Shown: positions 1 through 7,806 of the stretch, piece after piece
Layout of the letters: each line of letters starts with the position of its first letter
Position numbering within the stretch: position 1 is the stretch's first letter
Assembly (NCBI RefSeq): GCF_028858535.1
Contig: NZ_JAPMOU010000014.1
Location: forward strand, 79,775-143,774
Direction of reading: 5' to 3'
DNA from: Spartinivicinus poritis
GTDB taxonomy: Bacteria > Pseudomonadota > Gammaproteobacteria > Pseudomonadales > Zooshikellaceae
DNA length: 64,000 nucleotides
Position numbers and translations under genes: made by a program
Notes under the pieces: model-generated
Told to the model about the DNA's origin: nothing
The model's database searches: none
Seen by the model: the letters and a program-made list of their open reading frames with translations, nothing else

Positions 1-667
1 CAGGGGAAAAATTATCCAGCATGATGATATCTGCTTCTGCTGCCAGAGCTTCTTCTAACTCCGCAAAACACTCTACTTCGACTTCGACAGGCTTACCTGG
101 GTTGAGCTGTTTCGCTTGATTGACAGCATTGGTAATTGAGCCACAGGCATTGATATGGTTTTCTTTAATTAGGTAGGCATCATATAGACCAATACGGTGG
201 TTATAACAGCCACCTTTAGTTACCGCGTATTTTTGGGCAACTCGTAAGCCAGGGATGGTTTTGCGAGTATCCAGTAATTTTACTGGCGTATGCTTCACTA
301 GTTTGGCATATTCATGACAAATAGTGGCTGTGCCAGAAAGGGTTTGTAAAAAATTGAGGGCTGTTCGTTCTGCAGTCAGGATTGCTTGAGCGCAGCCTGT
401 TACACTAAATAGTTGCTGGTTAGCGGTAACAAATTGACCTTCTTCTACCTGCCAGTTGACGATTAGGCTTGGGTTCACTTGTTTAAATACTTCATCTACC
501 CATGGTTGGCCACAAATGATAGCTGTTTCCCGAGAAATCACATAGGCAGTGGCTTCAGCTTTAGCAGGTATTAATTGAGCAGTGATGTCACCACTTCCCA
601 CATCTTCAGCCAGTGCTTGGTTCACATTATCTATTACAGCTTGTTTTAGAATTACTGGGTCAATCAT
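1..667 (-). CDS. nadC: Quinolinate phosphoribosyltransferase (nicotinate-nucleotide pyrophosphorylase), C-terminus cut by window edge
   Basis: Cytoplasmic enzyme of de novo NAD synthesis: quinolinate plus PRPP gives nicotinate mononucleotide, CO2 and pyrophosphate. I translated the minus strand from the ATG at 667-665; the frame stays open to the left edge, giving about 222 residues of a protein that usually has about 280. Family hallmarks are visible: an N-terminal EDVGSGDIT stretch, the [11 protein letters not shown] segment, [12 protein letters not shown] with substrate-binding Arg/Lys residues, [11 protein letters not shown], and [15 protein letters not shown] followed by IIMLDNFSP. The gene is read in the same direction as the aspartic protease just upstream (50 bp apart). 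The missing part is only the extreme C-terminal portion of the barrel. Identification is secure. Confidence 0.95.
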   Translation of the reverse strand, partial: MIDPVILKQAVIDNVNQALAEDVGSGDITAQLIPAKAEATAYVISRETAIICGQPWVDEVFKQVNPSLIVNWQVEEGQFVTANQQLFSVTGCAQAILTAERTALNFLQTLSGTATICHEYAKLVKHTPVKLLDTRKTIPGLRVAQKYAVTKGGCYNHRIGLYDAYLIKENHINACGSITNAVNQAKQLNPGKPVEVEVECFAELEEALAAEADIIMLDNFSP

Positions 668-716
668 TATTGCCTTCGGTAATGTAGGGTTAGTTGTTTT
701 AAGAGGATTAGTATAT

Positions 717-1301
717 CTAATTTTGTTGGGGTAGCTTAAGTATTAACTGGTCACCTTGCTGGCTAAAGTCTAATTGGCGTAATGCACTCATACCCAGTAA
801 AATTTCATCACCTTCCATATGTGGATTGATACTGGCATCGACATCAAAAAAACGAATATTACCTAGGGTAAGGCTGGCTAATCGGGTGACAAACACATCA
901 ACCGTGCCATTGGCGGTTTGTGCTTTGTGAGTAGCGAGCTTTGGTAGACTCAGGTGTTTTGCAACCGCTTCTGGAATCACAACATTAGTTGCTCCAGTAT
1001 CTAAAAAAAACTGGACTTCTTTACCATTAATATAACCATTAGCAACATAGTGACCATAGCGGTTGCGCGTTAGCCTGACTTCACGACTGCCATCCTGGTT
1101 AACTTGGGCAACTGGTACTTGGTTTGGGTTATGCCGTTGTTTTTCCCAGTTGCTGAAATAAAGGGTTAGCAATAGCAGTGCAGTGATCCAGGCAGCAACC
1201 AACATCCCACGACCAATTGTGTGAGATATTGCTGTATTTTGATGGCTTTGAGTTTCTTCGGAATTACTCATATTAGCGCTACATAAATTTAAAAAGCCCA
1301 T
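717..1301 (-). CDS. Membrane-anchored retropepsin-like aspartic protease (TIGR02281-type)
   Basis: A 194-residue protein with one N-terminal membrane segment (about residues 33-50, [17 protein letters not shown]) and a periplasmic retroviral-type aspartic protease domain. The catalytic motif [12 protein letters not shown] lies near residues 99-110, and the C-terminal [11 protein letters not shown] is the usual second signature of the clan AA family. Such single-domain proteases act as homodimers, each subunit giving one Asp. The start is uncertain: ATG at 1301 or ATG at 1271 (MSNSEET), and neither has a clear Shine-Dalgarno sequence. It sits between nadC and a divergent DUF1631 gene; I recall similar proteins next to nadC in other gammaproteobacteria, but the substrate is unknown. 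Confidence 0.82.
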   Translation of the reverse strand: MGFLNLCSANMSNSEETQSHQNTAISHTIGRGMLVAAWITALLLLTLYFSNWEKQRHNPNQVPVAQVNQDGSREVRLTRNRYGHYVANGYINGKEVQFFLDTGATNVVIPEAVAKHLSLPKLATHKAQTANGTVDVFVTRLASLTLGNIRFFDVDASINPHMEGDEILLGMSALRQLDFSQQGDQLILKLPQQN

Positions 1302-1720
1302 GTAATACTAACACTATTGTTAAGCAAACGGTGAGTAAAAGGGTGGCGTTAAAATGGCTAGACAATTTTGGAATAGTTAGTTAATCAAAAATAAACAATT
1401 GGCATAAATTTACTAAAGTTATTAAGGCTTAACATCAGTAGTTATTGTTTTAACTCGTTGTTCTTCAGCTTAGGAATTTCGGCATGAAATGTCTTTTTCA
1501 ATACTGTAAAATATTGTGACATCAATCTCATATCCTTGCTTTTAACCATTTTTTGATGTGTTGAAGTTACTATAATAACTTTGATGGCTCTCACTAAATC
1601 AATGGAACTATTTCTCATACGGTTGTATGATAGGTGCAGCTATCTGTTTTCTATACAGGAAGTCTTCCCGGCTTTTGACAGTACATGAAAGTGGGTCGGG
1701 CAAATGCGGAGAAATAGCTA
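1302..1720. other. Intergenic region between divergent protease and DUF1631 genes
   Basis: About 420 bp, AT-rich, with no convincing gene. It must hold the two divergent promoters. A TATAAT hexamer is present at 1571-1576 on the plus strand, but I see no well-spaced -35 box, so I do not call a promoter. A Shine-Dalgarno-like CGGAG at 1707-1711 belongs to the DUF1631 gene. Confidence 0.4.
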
Positions 1721-4033
1721 ATGCAGGAAGATTCGAAGGTTGTTCGCTTATCGTCAATAAATACCAAGTCCGTGAAACCAGCTACTCGCCTTTCAGCACC
1801 ATTAGTTAAGGTTTGTGAACATTGCCTTAATCAGCTTCAATCCTGTATTCGCAGTTTGTTTGAAAATGCAGATGACACCCTGTTCGAGATGGCCGATCGA
1901 GCAGGCTCTAATACAGAGCAAAATATTTACTTTGAAGCCATGCGCGAGGTGCGATTGCAGCGCAAAGCGATTGAGATGAGCTTTTTTGAAGCCTACCAGC
2001 AAAACTTCAATGAGTTAGTTGGCCCCCCAAAGCAGGGCAGTCAAGTTGAGCTAGATGAACTTTCTTTTGATGCGCTTTCATTAGTTAATAATGAGGATCT
2101 TGAAGAAACAGTTGCCATCGACACGATGGTATCGAAAGTGATCAATCGCGATCATGGCATGCAGTTGATGCACTTAACCACCCGCATTGACAGCTTATTA
2201 CCACAAACTATTAACGATAAAGCCAATCCGATTGGCCCAGAAAAGCTTTGTCAGGCATTTGTCCAAGCGACAAAGAAGCTAGATATAGATATCAAAGTTA
2301 AGCTCATTGTTTTCAGGCTATTTGAGAAATATGTGCTCGGTGCTGTTGACCAGCTTTATCATGGAGCCAATCAGCTGTTAAAAGAAGCAGGAGTAATGCC
2401 TGAGCTGACCAGTCGCCCTGTACAAAGTCAAAGGGCTCCTATTTATAGAAGGACGACTGTTGATGGAGGAGGGGCAGCAGACAGTGGGCAGCTAATGATG
2501 GATGCTCAAGCAGCCCAGGAAGCATTTTTAGCTCTTCGAGATCTATTGGTTGCTGCTCAATTATCAATTCCACAGAACTCCCAAGCTTCAACCAATAACC
2601 TGCCAGCCGTTAGCCAGCCAGATTTAATGGGGATGTTGTCACAAATTCAACATCAACCTGCTGTAGAGCAGTTACCAGCTCCCAGTCAACCAGCTGAACA
2701 GGTTGATATCAAAACAGCATTGGAAAGCCTGTTAAAAAGTTATGATCAAAGTAAAACCATCGGTCAGGTTGACCAGGATGTTATTAACCTGGTGTCAATG
2801 TTGTTTGAATTTATTCTGGACGACCGTAACCTGCCCAATCAGTTCAAAGCAGTCATTAGTCGCTTGCAAATTCCTTTATTAAAAGTAGCTATTCTTGATA
2901 AGGCCTTATTTAGTAAAGCATCTCACCCTGCTCGTCGTTTATTGAATGAAATGGCGTCAGCTGCACTAGGCTGTGATGAGAAAGATAATGCAGCCCAGCA
3001 AAAGCTATATGACAAGATGGTTGAGGTTGTACAAAAGTTGTTACATGGTTTTGCTGACAATATTGAATTATTTAATGAGCTGGTAGATGACTTTACTGCA
3101 TTTGTTCAAAAGGAGCAGCGTCGAGCTTCACTTGTTGAGCAGCGAATTAAAGACGCTGAAGAAGGTAAGGCAAAAACAGATCAGGCAAAACAGCTTGCTA
3201 CCCAAGAAATTCAAAAACGAATAGAGAATGGTCAGCTACCAGACGTTGTAACTGAGTTGTTACAAGAAGGTTGGACCAATGTCTTGTTTATTGCTTATTT
3301 AAAAGCAGGGGAGCAGTCGCAAGCATGGCAACATGCTATTGCAGTGATGGATGAGTTAATATGGAGTGTCCAGCCTCATACCAGTACTGAAGATAAAAAG
3401 AAGCTGCTTAAGATGGTGCCCCCCTTAATGAGACAGTTGAGGGATAGCTTAACAGAAATCTCATTTGACCCCTACAAACAGCGGCAGTTATTTAAACAGC
3501 TACAGAATTTACATGTACAAAGCTTGAGGCAAGCTAGGCCTACTGCTACTGCCGCTAAAACAAGAGTAAAACAATCGGATCAATCAGTAGCATCTAGCGC
3601 TGAGGTGAAGCCTGATCCACAGCAGCCCCCTCCAGTCATTAATGACCAAGCTGAGGTGGTTGAAATGAAGGAACCAGAAAAGCCCGCAACGGTTGTTAAT
3701 GACAATAAAGTGGCAGAGCAGTCTGCCAAGCTGAATGAGCCAGCTGTCAGTGAACAGAGTTTAAACAAAATAGCCCACATGAAAGTGGGTAATTGGGTTG
3801 AGTTTGGATTAAATGAAGATAATAAATTTCGTGCCAAACTTGCTGCGTTTATAAAGCCAGCAGATAAATATATTTTTGTTAACCGAACAGGCATGAAAGT
3901 CGCTGAAAAAACAAGTTTAGAGTTGGCTTTAGATGTTGATCACGGTAACGTCACATTACTTGACGATAATCTGTTATTTGATCGAGCGTTAGAATCAGTC
4001 ATTGGCAACTTGAGACAAATGAAGAAAACCTAG
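1721..4033 (+). CDS. DUF1631 family protein
   Basis: A 770-residue cytoplasmic, largely helical protein with no signal peptide or membrane segment. It matches the long DUF1631 family found beside nadC/ampD loci of gammaproteobacteria. The N-terminal part (about 25-240) and the middle (about 340-640) are helical. A low-complexity Pro/Gln/Glu-rich linker lies near 625-690. The C-terminal domain (about 693-770, starting near HMKVGNWVEFGL and including KYIFVNRTGMKV) is a small beta domain reminiscent of PilZ-like folds. The ATG at 1721 is preceded by CGGAG with 9 nt spacing, so this start is good. The biochemical role is unknown; a link to c-di-GMP through the C-terminal domain is only a guess. 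Confidence 0.8.
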   Translation: MQEDSKVVRLSSINTKSVKPATRLSAPLVKVCEHCLNQLQSCIRSLFENADDTLFEMADRAGSNTEQNIYFEAMREVRLQRKAIEMSFFEAYQQNFNELVGPPKQGSQVELDELSFDALSLVNNEDLEETVAIDTMVSKVINRDHGMQLMHLTTRIDSLLPQTINDKANPIGPEKLCQAFVQATKKLDIDIKVKLIVFRLFEKYVLGAVDQLYHGANQLLKEAGVMPELTSRPVQSQRAPIYRRTTVDGGGAADSGQLMMDAQAAQEAFLALRDLLVAAQLSIPQNSQASTNNLPAVSQPDLMGMLSQIQHQPAVEQLPAPSQPAEQVDIKTALESLLKSYDQSKTIGQVDQDVINLVSMLFEFILDDRNLPNQFKAVISRLQIPLLKVAILDKALFSKASHPARRLLNEMASAALGCDEKDNAAQQKLYDKMVEVVQKLLHGFADNIELFNELVDDFTAFVQKEQRRASLVEQRIKDAEEGKAKTDQAKQLATQEIQKRIENGQLPDVVTELLQEGWTNVLFIAYLKAGEQSQAWQHAIAVMDELIWSVQPHTSTEDKKKLLKMVPPLMRQLRDSLTEISFDPYKQRQLFKQLQNLHVQSLRQARPTATAAKTRVKQSDQSVASSAEVKPDPQQPPPVINDQAEVVEMKEPEKPATVVNDNKVAEQSAKLNEPAVSEQSLNKIAHMKVGNWVEFGLNEDNKFRAKLAAFIKPADKYIFVNRTGMKVAEKTSLELALDVDHGNVTLLDDNLLFDRALESVIGNLRQMKKT

Positions 4034-4160
4034 AGTTCATATTGTTTTGATGATTGTTGCTTTGACTTCTGTTGTTTTACTTATATTTTCGTTGGCTGGC
4101 TTTGTTTATCTACTTATACTTACCAATAGCCAGAGCAAGTGAAAGACTATATTTATAAGC

Positions 4161-5378
4161 TTATTGGTTAGACTTTACCTGCCTTATACTAAAAGCACAG
4201 CATAATAATCCACAAATTATACAGATTCCTATAGGCACATAAGGTGAAAAAATCACCGATGCTGCCGTCAGTGCTGCCAAACCATAGCCGATTGTGTGTG
4301 ACATAGAAATATAGCCAGTTACTGTGCCATGTCCTAGACTGCTTAGTTGGGTGGCAGTTGTTGTATAGGCAGGCACAAGCAGGGCTGTGCCTGCAGACAT
4401 TAAACTAATGGCAATAAAAAACATGGGTAAATAAGGGATTAGAAACATAATAAAGCCTACTAAAAACAGGCTTGCTCCCCAATGAAATAATGATGTTATT
4501 GATAGCCGTTTAGTTTTTACTACACCTAACTGCACACTAAGCGTAGTGGCTGCACTAATAGTCAGTAGAGCACCAATTACTTGACTAATCGTACCTGTGG
4601 ACCAATGTGTAATTTGCTGAATTAATGGTGACAGTGTGTATTGGAGTAACGCAACAGCTGTACATAAACTGATGGCTATTATCAGCATTGGGAATAAATT
4701 CCAACTTGGCCATTGCCATTTTTGTTTTTCTTTTGTGAGCTTTTGATTAGAGGGTTCGGCTGAGCTTGAACGGCAAGGTGCCTTTAATTTAATAGCCAGT
4801 AGTAGCGCAATCAGGGGTAAGATACTCATCACCATCAGTGGGCCAAACTGATGCCACTGTAACAAGCCTAACGCCAATAGTGGGCCAAGCAAGCGACCAC
4901 AGCTTAGGCCTGCACTTACCATAGCAATGGCTGTTATTCTATCTTGCTCACCTTGTAAAATAATTGCCCAGTGCTGAGCAGCAGGCACCATTCCGGAGAC
5001 AGTTAAACCATAAATAACCCTAGCCAATAACAAGCCTGCGATAGCAAGAGGTGTTGTTAGCCACTGCAAGTGAGCTAGCCAGACAAACAGTAGCATTAAT
5101 GAAAAACTGATAACAAACCCAACTAGTGCTTGAATAACTACAGGTTTAGGGCCATGACGGTCACTAAGTTGTCCCCAAAAAGGAGAACTTGGTAAAAAAA
5201 GTACACTACCTGTCGCGATAATAATTGACCAAATATAAAGCGGGATATTTGATGATTCAGTTAAAATAGGTAGTGCAACCAGTAACCCATTTTGGCCAAT
5301 TCCCATTAGGGCGGCAATTGCTGCAATTAAATAGAGCTTATAAGGAGGAGAGGTCTGTTCAAGAGTAATTGACAGCAT
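4161..5378 (-). CDS. MFS transporter, possible siderophore exporter
   Basis: A membrane transporter of about 405 residues with roughly 12 hydrophobic segments and a typical MFS loop 2-3 signature (WGQLSDRHGPKPVV near residues 69-82). A longer frame begins at 5396, but those six extra codons lie inside a short repeat element. The ATG at 5378 follows GAAGGG directly, so I prefer 5378. It is transcribed away from the fhuCDB/iuc block and shares the upstream region holding a Fur-box-like site. The E. coli aerobactin plasmid locus carries an MFS gene (shiF) next to iucA, so a role in aerobactin export is a reasonable inference. Sequence alone shows only a general drug:proton-antiporter-like MFS protein. 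Confidence 0.75.
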   Translation of the reverse strand: MLSITLEQTSPPYKLYLIAAIAALMGIGQNGLLVALPILTESSNIPLYIWSIIIATGSVLFLPSSPFWGQLSDRHGPKPVVIQALVGFVISFSLMLLFVWLAHLQWLTTPLAIAGLLLARVIYGLTVSGMVPAAQHWAIILQGEQDRITAIAMVSAGLSCGRLLGPLLALGLLQWHQFGPLMVMSILPLIALLLAIKLKAPCRSSSAEPSNQKLTKEKQKWQWPSWNLFPMLIIAISLCTAVALLQYTLSPLIQQITHWSTGTISQVIGALLTISAATTLSVQLGVVKTKRLSITSLFHWGASLFLVGFIMFLIPYLPMFFIAISLMSAGTALLVPAYTTTATQLSSLGHGTVTGYISMSHTIGYGLAALTAASVIFSPYVPIGICIICGLLCCAFSIRQVKSNQ

Positions 5379-5500
5379 ATACCCTTCACGAATCATTTTT
5401 AGGTTTTGTTATCATCGCTCCTTACCCCAATCACCTATTACTTATAGGTATGGGGCTTCGTCGCCTAATGGTCTCACCTAAACACCATTCGTTTTGGGTA
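5379..5500 (-). repeat. Palindromic repeat family A, full copy (A1)
   Basis: A 122 bp element whose reverse complement matches the copy at 19508-19630 nearly base for base. Both begin TACCCAA-A-CGAATGG and end TCGTGAAGGGTAT. Its ends form imperfect terminal inverted repeats of about 25 bp (TACCC, CGAATG and TAGGT blocks). The centre holds a nested hairpin with CCCCAT and ATTGGGG arms around CCTAT/ATAGG. It is MITE-like and has no coding capacity. It abuts the ATG of the MFS gene, so its GAAGGG end is placed as that gene's Shine-Dalgarno sequence. Confidence 0.8.
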
Positions 5501-5609
5501 AAGTGAGGAGATAACCAGTATTTTCTAGATAACGAAAATAGTGAAATAACACATATTTCTTATGTGTCTTGGTAGATCAGCTTAGTTAAGCAAATAATTT
5601 TATTGTAAT

Positions 5610-5634
5610 CAACATAAAAATCATTATCATTTAC
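5610..5634 (+). promoter_or_regulatory. Fur-box-like site upstream of fhuC and the MFS gene
   Basis: The segment AATCATTATC at 5619-5628 matches ten consecutive positions of the 19-bp Fur consensus; the 5' half is weaker (about 14 of 19 overall). A possible TTGTAA -35 (5603-5608) and TATCAT -10 (5625-5630), 16 bp apart, would be overlapped by it. The site lies between the divergent MFS gene and fhuC, so it could serve both. Its distance from fhuC has been increased by a repeat inserted at 5694-5820. Confidence 0.6.
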
Positions 5635-5693
5635 GTTTCTGTTAAGCAAACTATATTGACTTTAACAATAGCAACATGTTGTAACTAACTAGA

Positions 5694-5820
5694 CACCTCT
5701 AATAATTGTTTATGGCCTTTGTGCAACCTGATGGATTCTTGAGCAAGATGGCTTGCGATGTGTACGGCTGGTTGCGAATTTAGCAAAAGGTTAGAGACTG
5801 TAAACAATCGTTAGAGGTGC
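5694..5820. repeat. MITE-like element family B (B1)
   Basis: A 127 bp segment with terminal inverted repeats. The left end CACCTCTAATAATTGTTTA (5694-5712) pairs with TAAACAATCGTTAGAGGTG (5801-5819) with two mismatches in 19. There is no open reading frame. The same CACCTCTAA-type ends occur at 7628-7768, 9857-9950, 27744-27758 and 49370-49464. It lies between the Fur-box-like site and fhuC, so transcripts from that promoter would include its hairpin. Confidence 0.75.
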
Positions 5821-5905
5821 TCTTATATCAAATTAATCATTAAATGAAGGGACAGTTGTTGTATAGGCAATCAGCTTTAGTATCTGCATTAGGATGTACT
5901 AGGTA

Positions 5906-6673
5906 ATGTTCACCCTTTCTAATGTAACTTTTGAGGTAGGAGGGCAACAAATTCTTAAGCCTGCCTCTTTAGTATTTCCAGTAGAAAAAATAACCACACT
6001 GCTGGGCCATAATGGTTCTGGAAAGTCGACGCTCATGAAGTTGTTAAGCAGACAACACCTGCCGTTTAGTGGCAAAGTTTTTCTAGCAGATCAGCCATTA
6101 GATGACTTTAGTAACAAAGCATTTGCTTTGCAGGTTGCTTATTTGCCTCAACAACCACAGGTGCCTGACGGTGTGACAGTCGAAGAGTTAGTCTACTTTG
6201 GCCGATACCCTTGGCGTGGTGCTTTAGGCCGATATAATGCTGAGGATCGTGCAATGGTTAATCAGGCCATTGACTTGGTCGGTATGACAGCTTATACCAA
6301 GCGTTTAGTAAGCACTTTATCGGGTGGCGAACGTCAGCGAGCCTGGGTGGCAATGTTATTAGCACAAAACAGCCGTTGTATATTATTAGATGAACCTACT
6401 TCGGCACTGGATGTTGCTCATCAGTATGAACTGTTGTCTCTTATTAGACGCTTAAATCAGGAGCTGAAATTAACGGTTATTATGGTATTGCATGACATTA
6501 ATATGGCTGCTCGGTTTAGCGATTATTTAATTGCCTTACATTCTGGAAAGGTTATGGCACAAGGTAGCCCCACTGAGCTTATGCAAGCTGAAATGCTGGA
6601 AGCTATTTACGGTATTCCCATGGGGCTATTTGCTCACCCAGAGAATGATAGCATCGTCAGTTTTGTTCGTTAA
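5906..6673 (+). CDS. fhuC: Ferric-hydroxamate ABC transporter, ATP-binding protein FhuC-like
   Basis: A 255-residue cytoplasmic ATPase of the iron-siderophore importer group. Walker A is GHNGSGKST (about 34-42), the Q-loop follows at YLPQQPQ, the signature is LSGGERQR (about 138-145), Walker B is CILLDEPTSALD (about 157-168), and the switch His lies in VLHDINMA. It should power uptake of ferric aerobactin across the inner membrane with the binding protein and fused permease that follow, in the same C-D-B order as E. coli fhuCDB. The spacing to fhuD is 73 bp. The FhuC/FecE assignment is secure; the substrate is inferred from the neighbouring iuc genes. Confidence 0.9.
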   Translation: MFTLSNVTFEVGGQQILKPASLVFPVEKITTLLGHNGSGKSTLMKLLSRQHLPFSGKVFLADQPLDDFSNKAFALQVAYLPQQPQVPDGVTVEELVYFGRYPWRGALGRYNAEDRAMVNQAIDLVGMTAYTKRLVSTLSGGERQRAWVAMLLAQNSRCILLDEPTSALDVAHQYELLSLIRRLNQELKLTVIMVLHDINMAARFSDYLIALHSGKVMAQGSPTELMQAEMLEAIYGIPMGLFAHPENDSIVSFVR

Positions 6674-6746
6674 TGTGTTTTTATTTTAAGCTTTTTGTGT
6701 CCAGGCGTAGCGCCATAATCTATCTATGCTTGCGAAGGAGTTAGCT

Positions 6747-7661
6747 GTGCAGTATTTATTATTAATTGGTTTGTTATTTGGTTTTACTGTACAAGCAAAA
6801 ACCATTACTCATGAAATGGGTACTTTGGAACTAGCTAAAACTCCCTCTAAAATTGTTACACTGGACTGGGTATTAACAGAAAGCCTACTGGCTTTAGGGG
6901 TAACACCGTATGCTGTTGCGGATAGTGACGGTTATAACCAATGGGTAGTTAAGCCACAGTTACCGAGTCAGGTCAAAAATGTAGGGTCAAGGCGTGAACC
7001 TAATTTAGAGTTATTGACCCAGCTAAAACCAGACTTGATTTTGATGAGTAGCCATTTAAGTCCCTTATACCCATCTCTCCAAGCAATTGCGCCAACAATG
7101 GTATTAACGGTTTATAATAAAAAGCGTGATCCATTTAGCCAAGCAAAAAAAGTATTAAATCAACTGGCTATTGTAACAGCAAAAGAAAATATAGTATCCC
7201 AACTAATTGCTGAAGCAGAGCAACATATTCAAAACAATGGCAGTCAACTAAAAAAAGCAGGCAAATCTGTACGACCTTTTTTTCTTGTTCGTTTTATAGG
7301 TGATAAACATATTCGCATACATGGCACTCATTCGTTAGTGGGCCAAACGTTAACAATGATGGGGTTAACGAATGCCTGGCAGGGATCAACTAACTTATGG
7401 GGATTTGCCTCAACCAGTGTAGATAAGCTGGCACTGAGTCAGCAGGCGAATGTTATTTATTTTGGGCCACTAAATAAAACAGATAAAGCAAAATTATTTT
7501 CAACGCCCCTTTGGCAAGCAATGGCATTTACCCGTAGCAAGCGAGTTTATGAGCTACCACCTATTTGGGCATTTGGTGGTATTAATGCTGCTGTAAGGTT
7601 AAGTGATACACTAACAGAAGCATTAATGGGCACCTCTAAAAATGCACTTTTTCCTCGATAG
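6747..7661 (+). CDS. fhuD: Periplasmic ferric-siderophore-binding protein FhuD-like
   Basis: A periplasmic substrate-binding protein of the FhuD/BtuF class, about 304 residues. I place the start at GTG 6747, because AAGGAG (6735-6740) sits 6 nt upstream and the protein then opens with a clean signal peptide (MQYLLLIGLLFGFTVQAKT). The in-frame ATG at 6726 would put charged residues ahead of it and has no ribosome-binding site. The body shows IVTLDWVLTESLLALG, typical of the first lobe, and a WGFASTSVDKLA segment in the second. The last ten or so codons lie within a repeat element (7628-7768), so the natural C-terminus appears to have been replaced by repeat sequence reading GTSKNALFPR. Confidence 0.87.
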   Translation: MQYLLLIGLLFGFTVQAKTITHEMGTLELAKTPSKIVTLDWVLTESLLALGVTPYAVADSDGYNQWVVKPQLPSQVKNVGSRREPNLELLTQLKPDLILMSSHLSPLYPSLQAIAPTMVLTVYNKKRDPFSQAKKVLNQLAIVTAKENIVSQLIAEAEQHIQNNGSQLKKAGKSVRPFFLVRFIGDKHIRIHGTHSLVGQTLTMMGLTNAWQGSTNLWGFASTSVDKLALSQQANVIYFGPLNKTDKAKLFSTPLWQAMAFTRSKRVYELPPIWAFGGINAAVRLSDTLTEALMGTSKNALFPR

Positions 7662-7768
7662 CTGCGTTACCTCCGTACTCAGGTCCTCATGTATTACTTA
7701 TACACTGTGGCCTTCCGTGCGGTGCTGCCTTGCTCTCATGAAAAAAATTACTATTTTTAGAGATGCCC
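7628..7768. repeat. MITE-like element family B (B2) overlapping the fhuD 3' end
   Basis: A 141 bp segment with terminal inverted repeats: GGGCACCTCTAAAAATG at the left and, reversed, GGGCATCTCTAAAAATA at the right (7752-7768). It shares the CACCTCTAA end with the other family B copies but has a different interior. It contributes the final codons and stop of fhuD and fills most of the gap before fhuB. No target duplication is obvious. Confidence 0.72.
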
Positions 7769-7806
7769 ATTTAATGGCAAAACCAATAACAAAGTAGTGT
7801 CAGCTA

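Noticed and set aside
1571..1576. TATAAT as the DUF1631 promoter
   Set aside because: No -35 hexamer at acceptable spacing; AT-rich sequence makes a chance match likely.
5379..5396. N-terminal extension of the MFS protein from 5396
   Set aside because: The extra codons lie wholly in a repeat element and lack a ribosome-binding site; 5378 is better supported.
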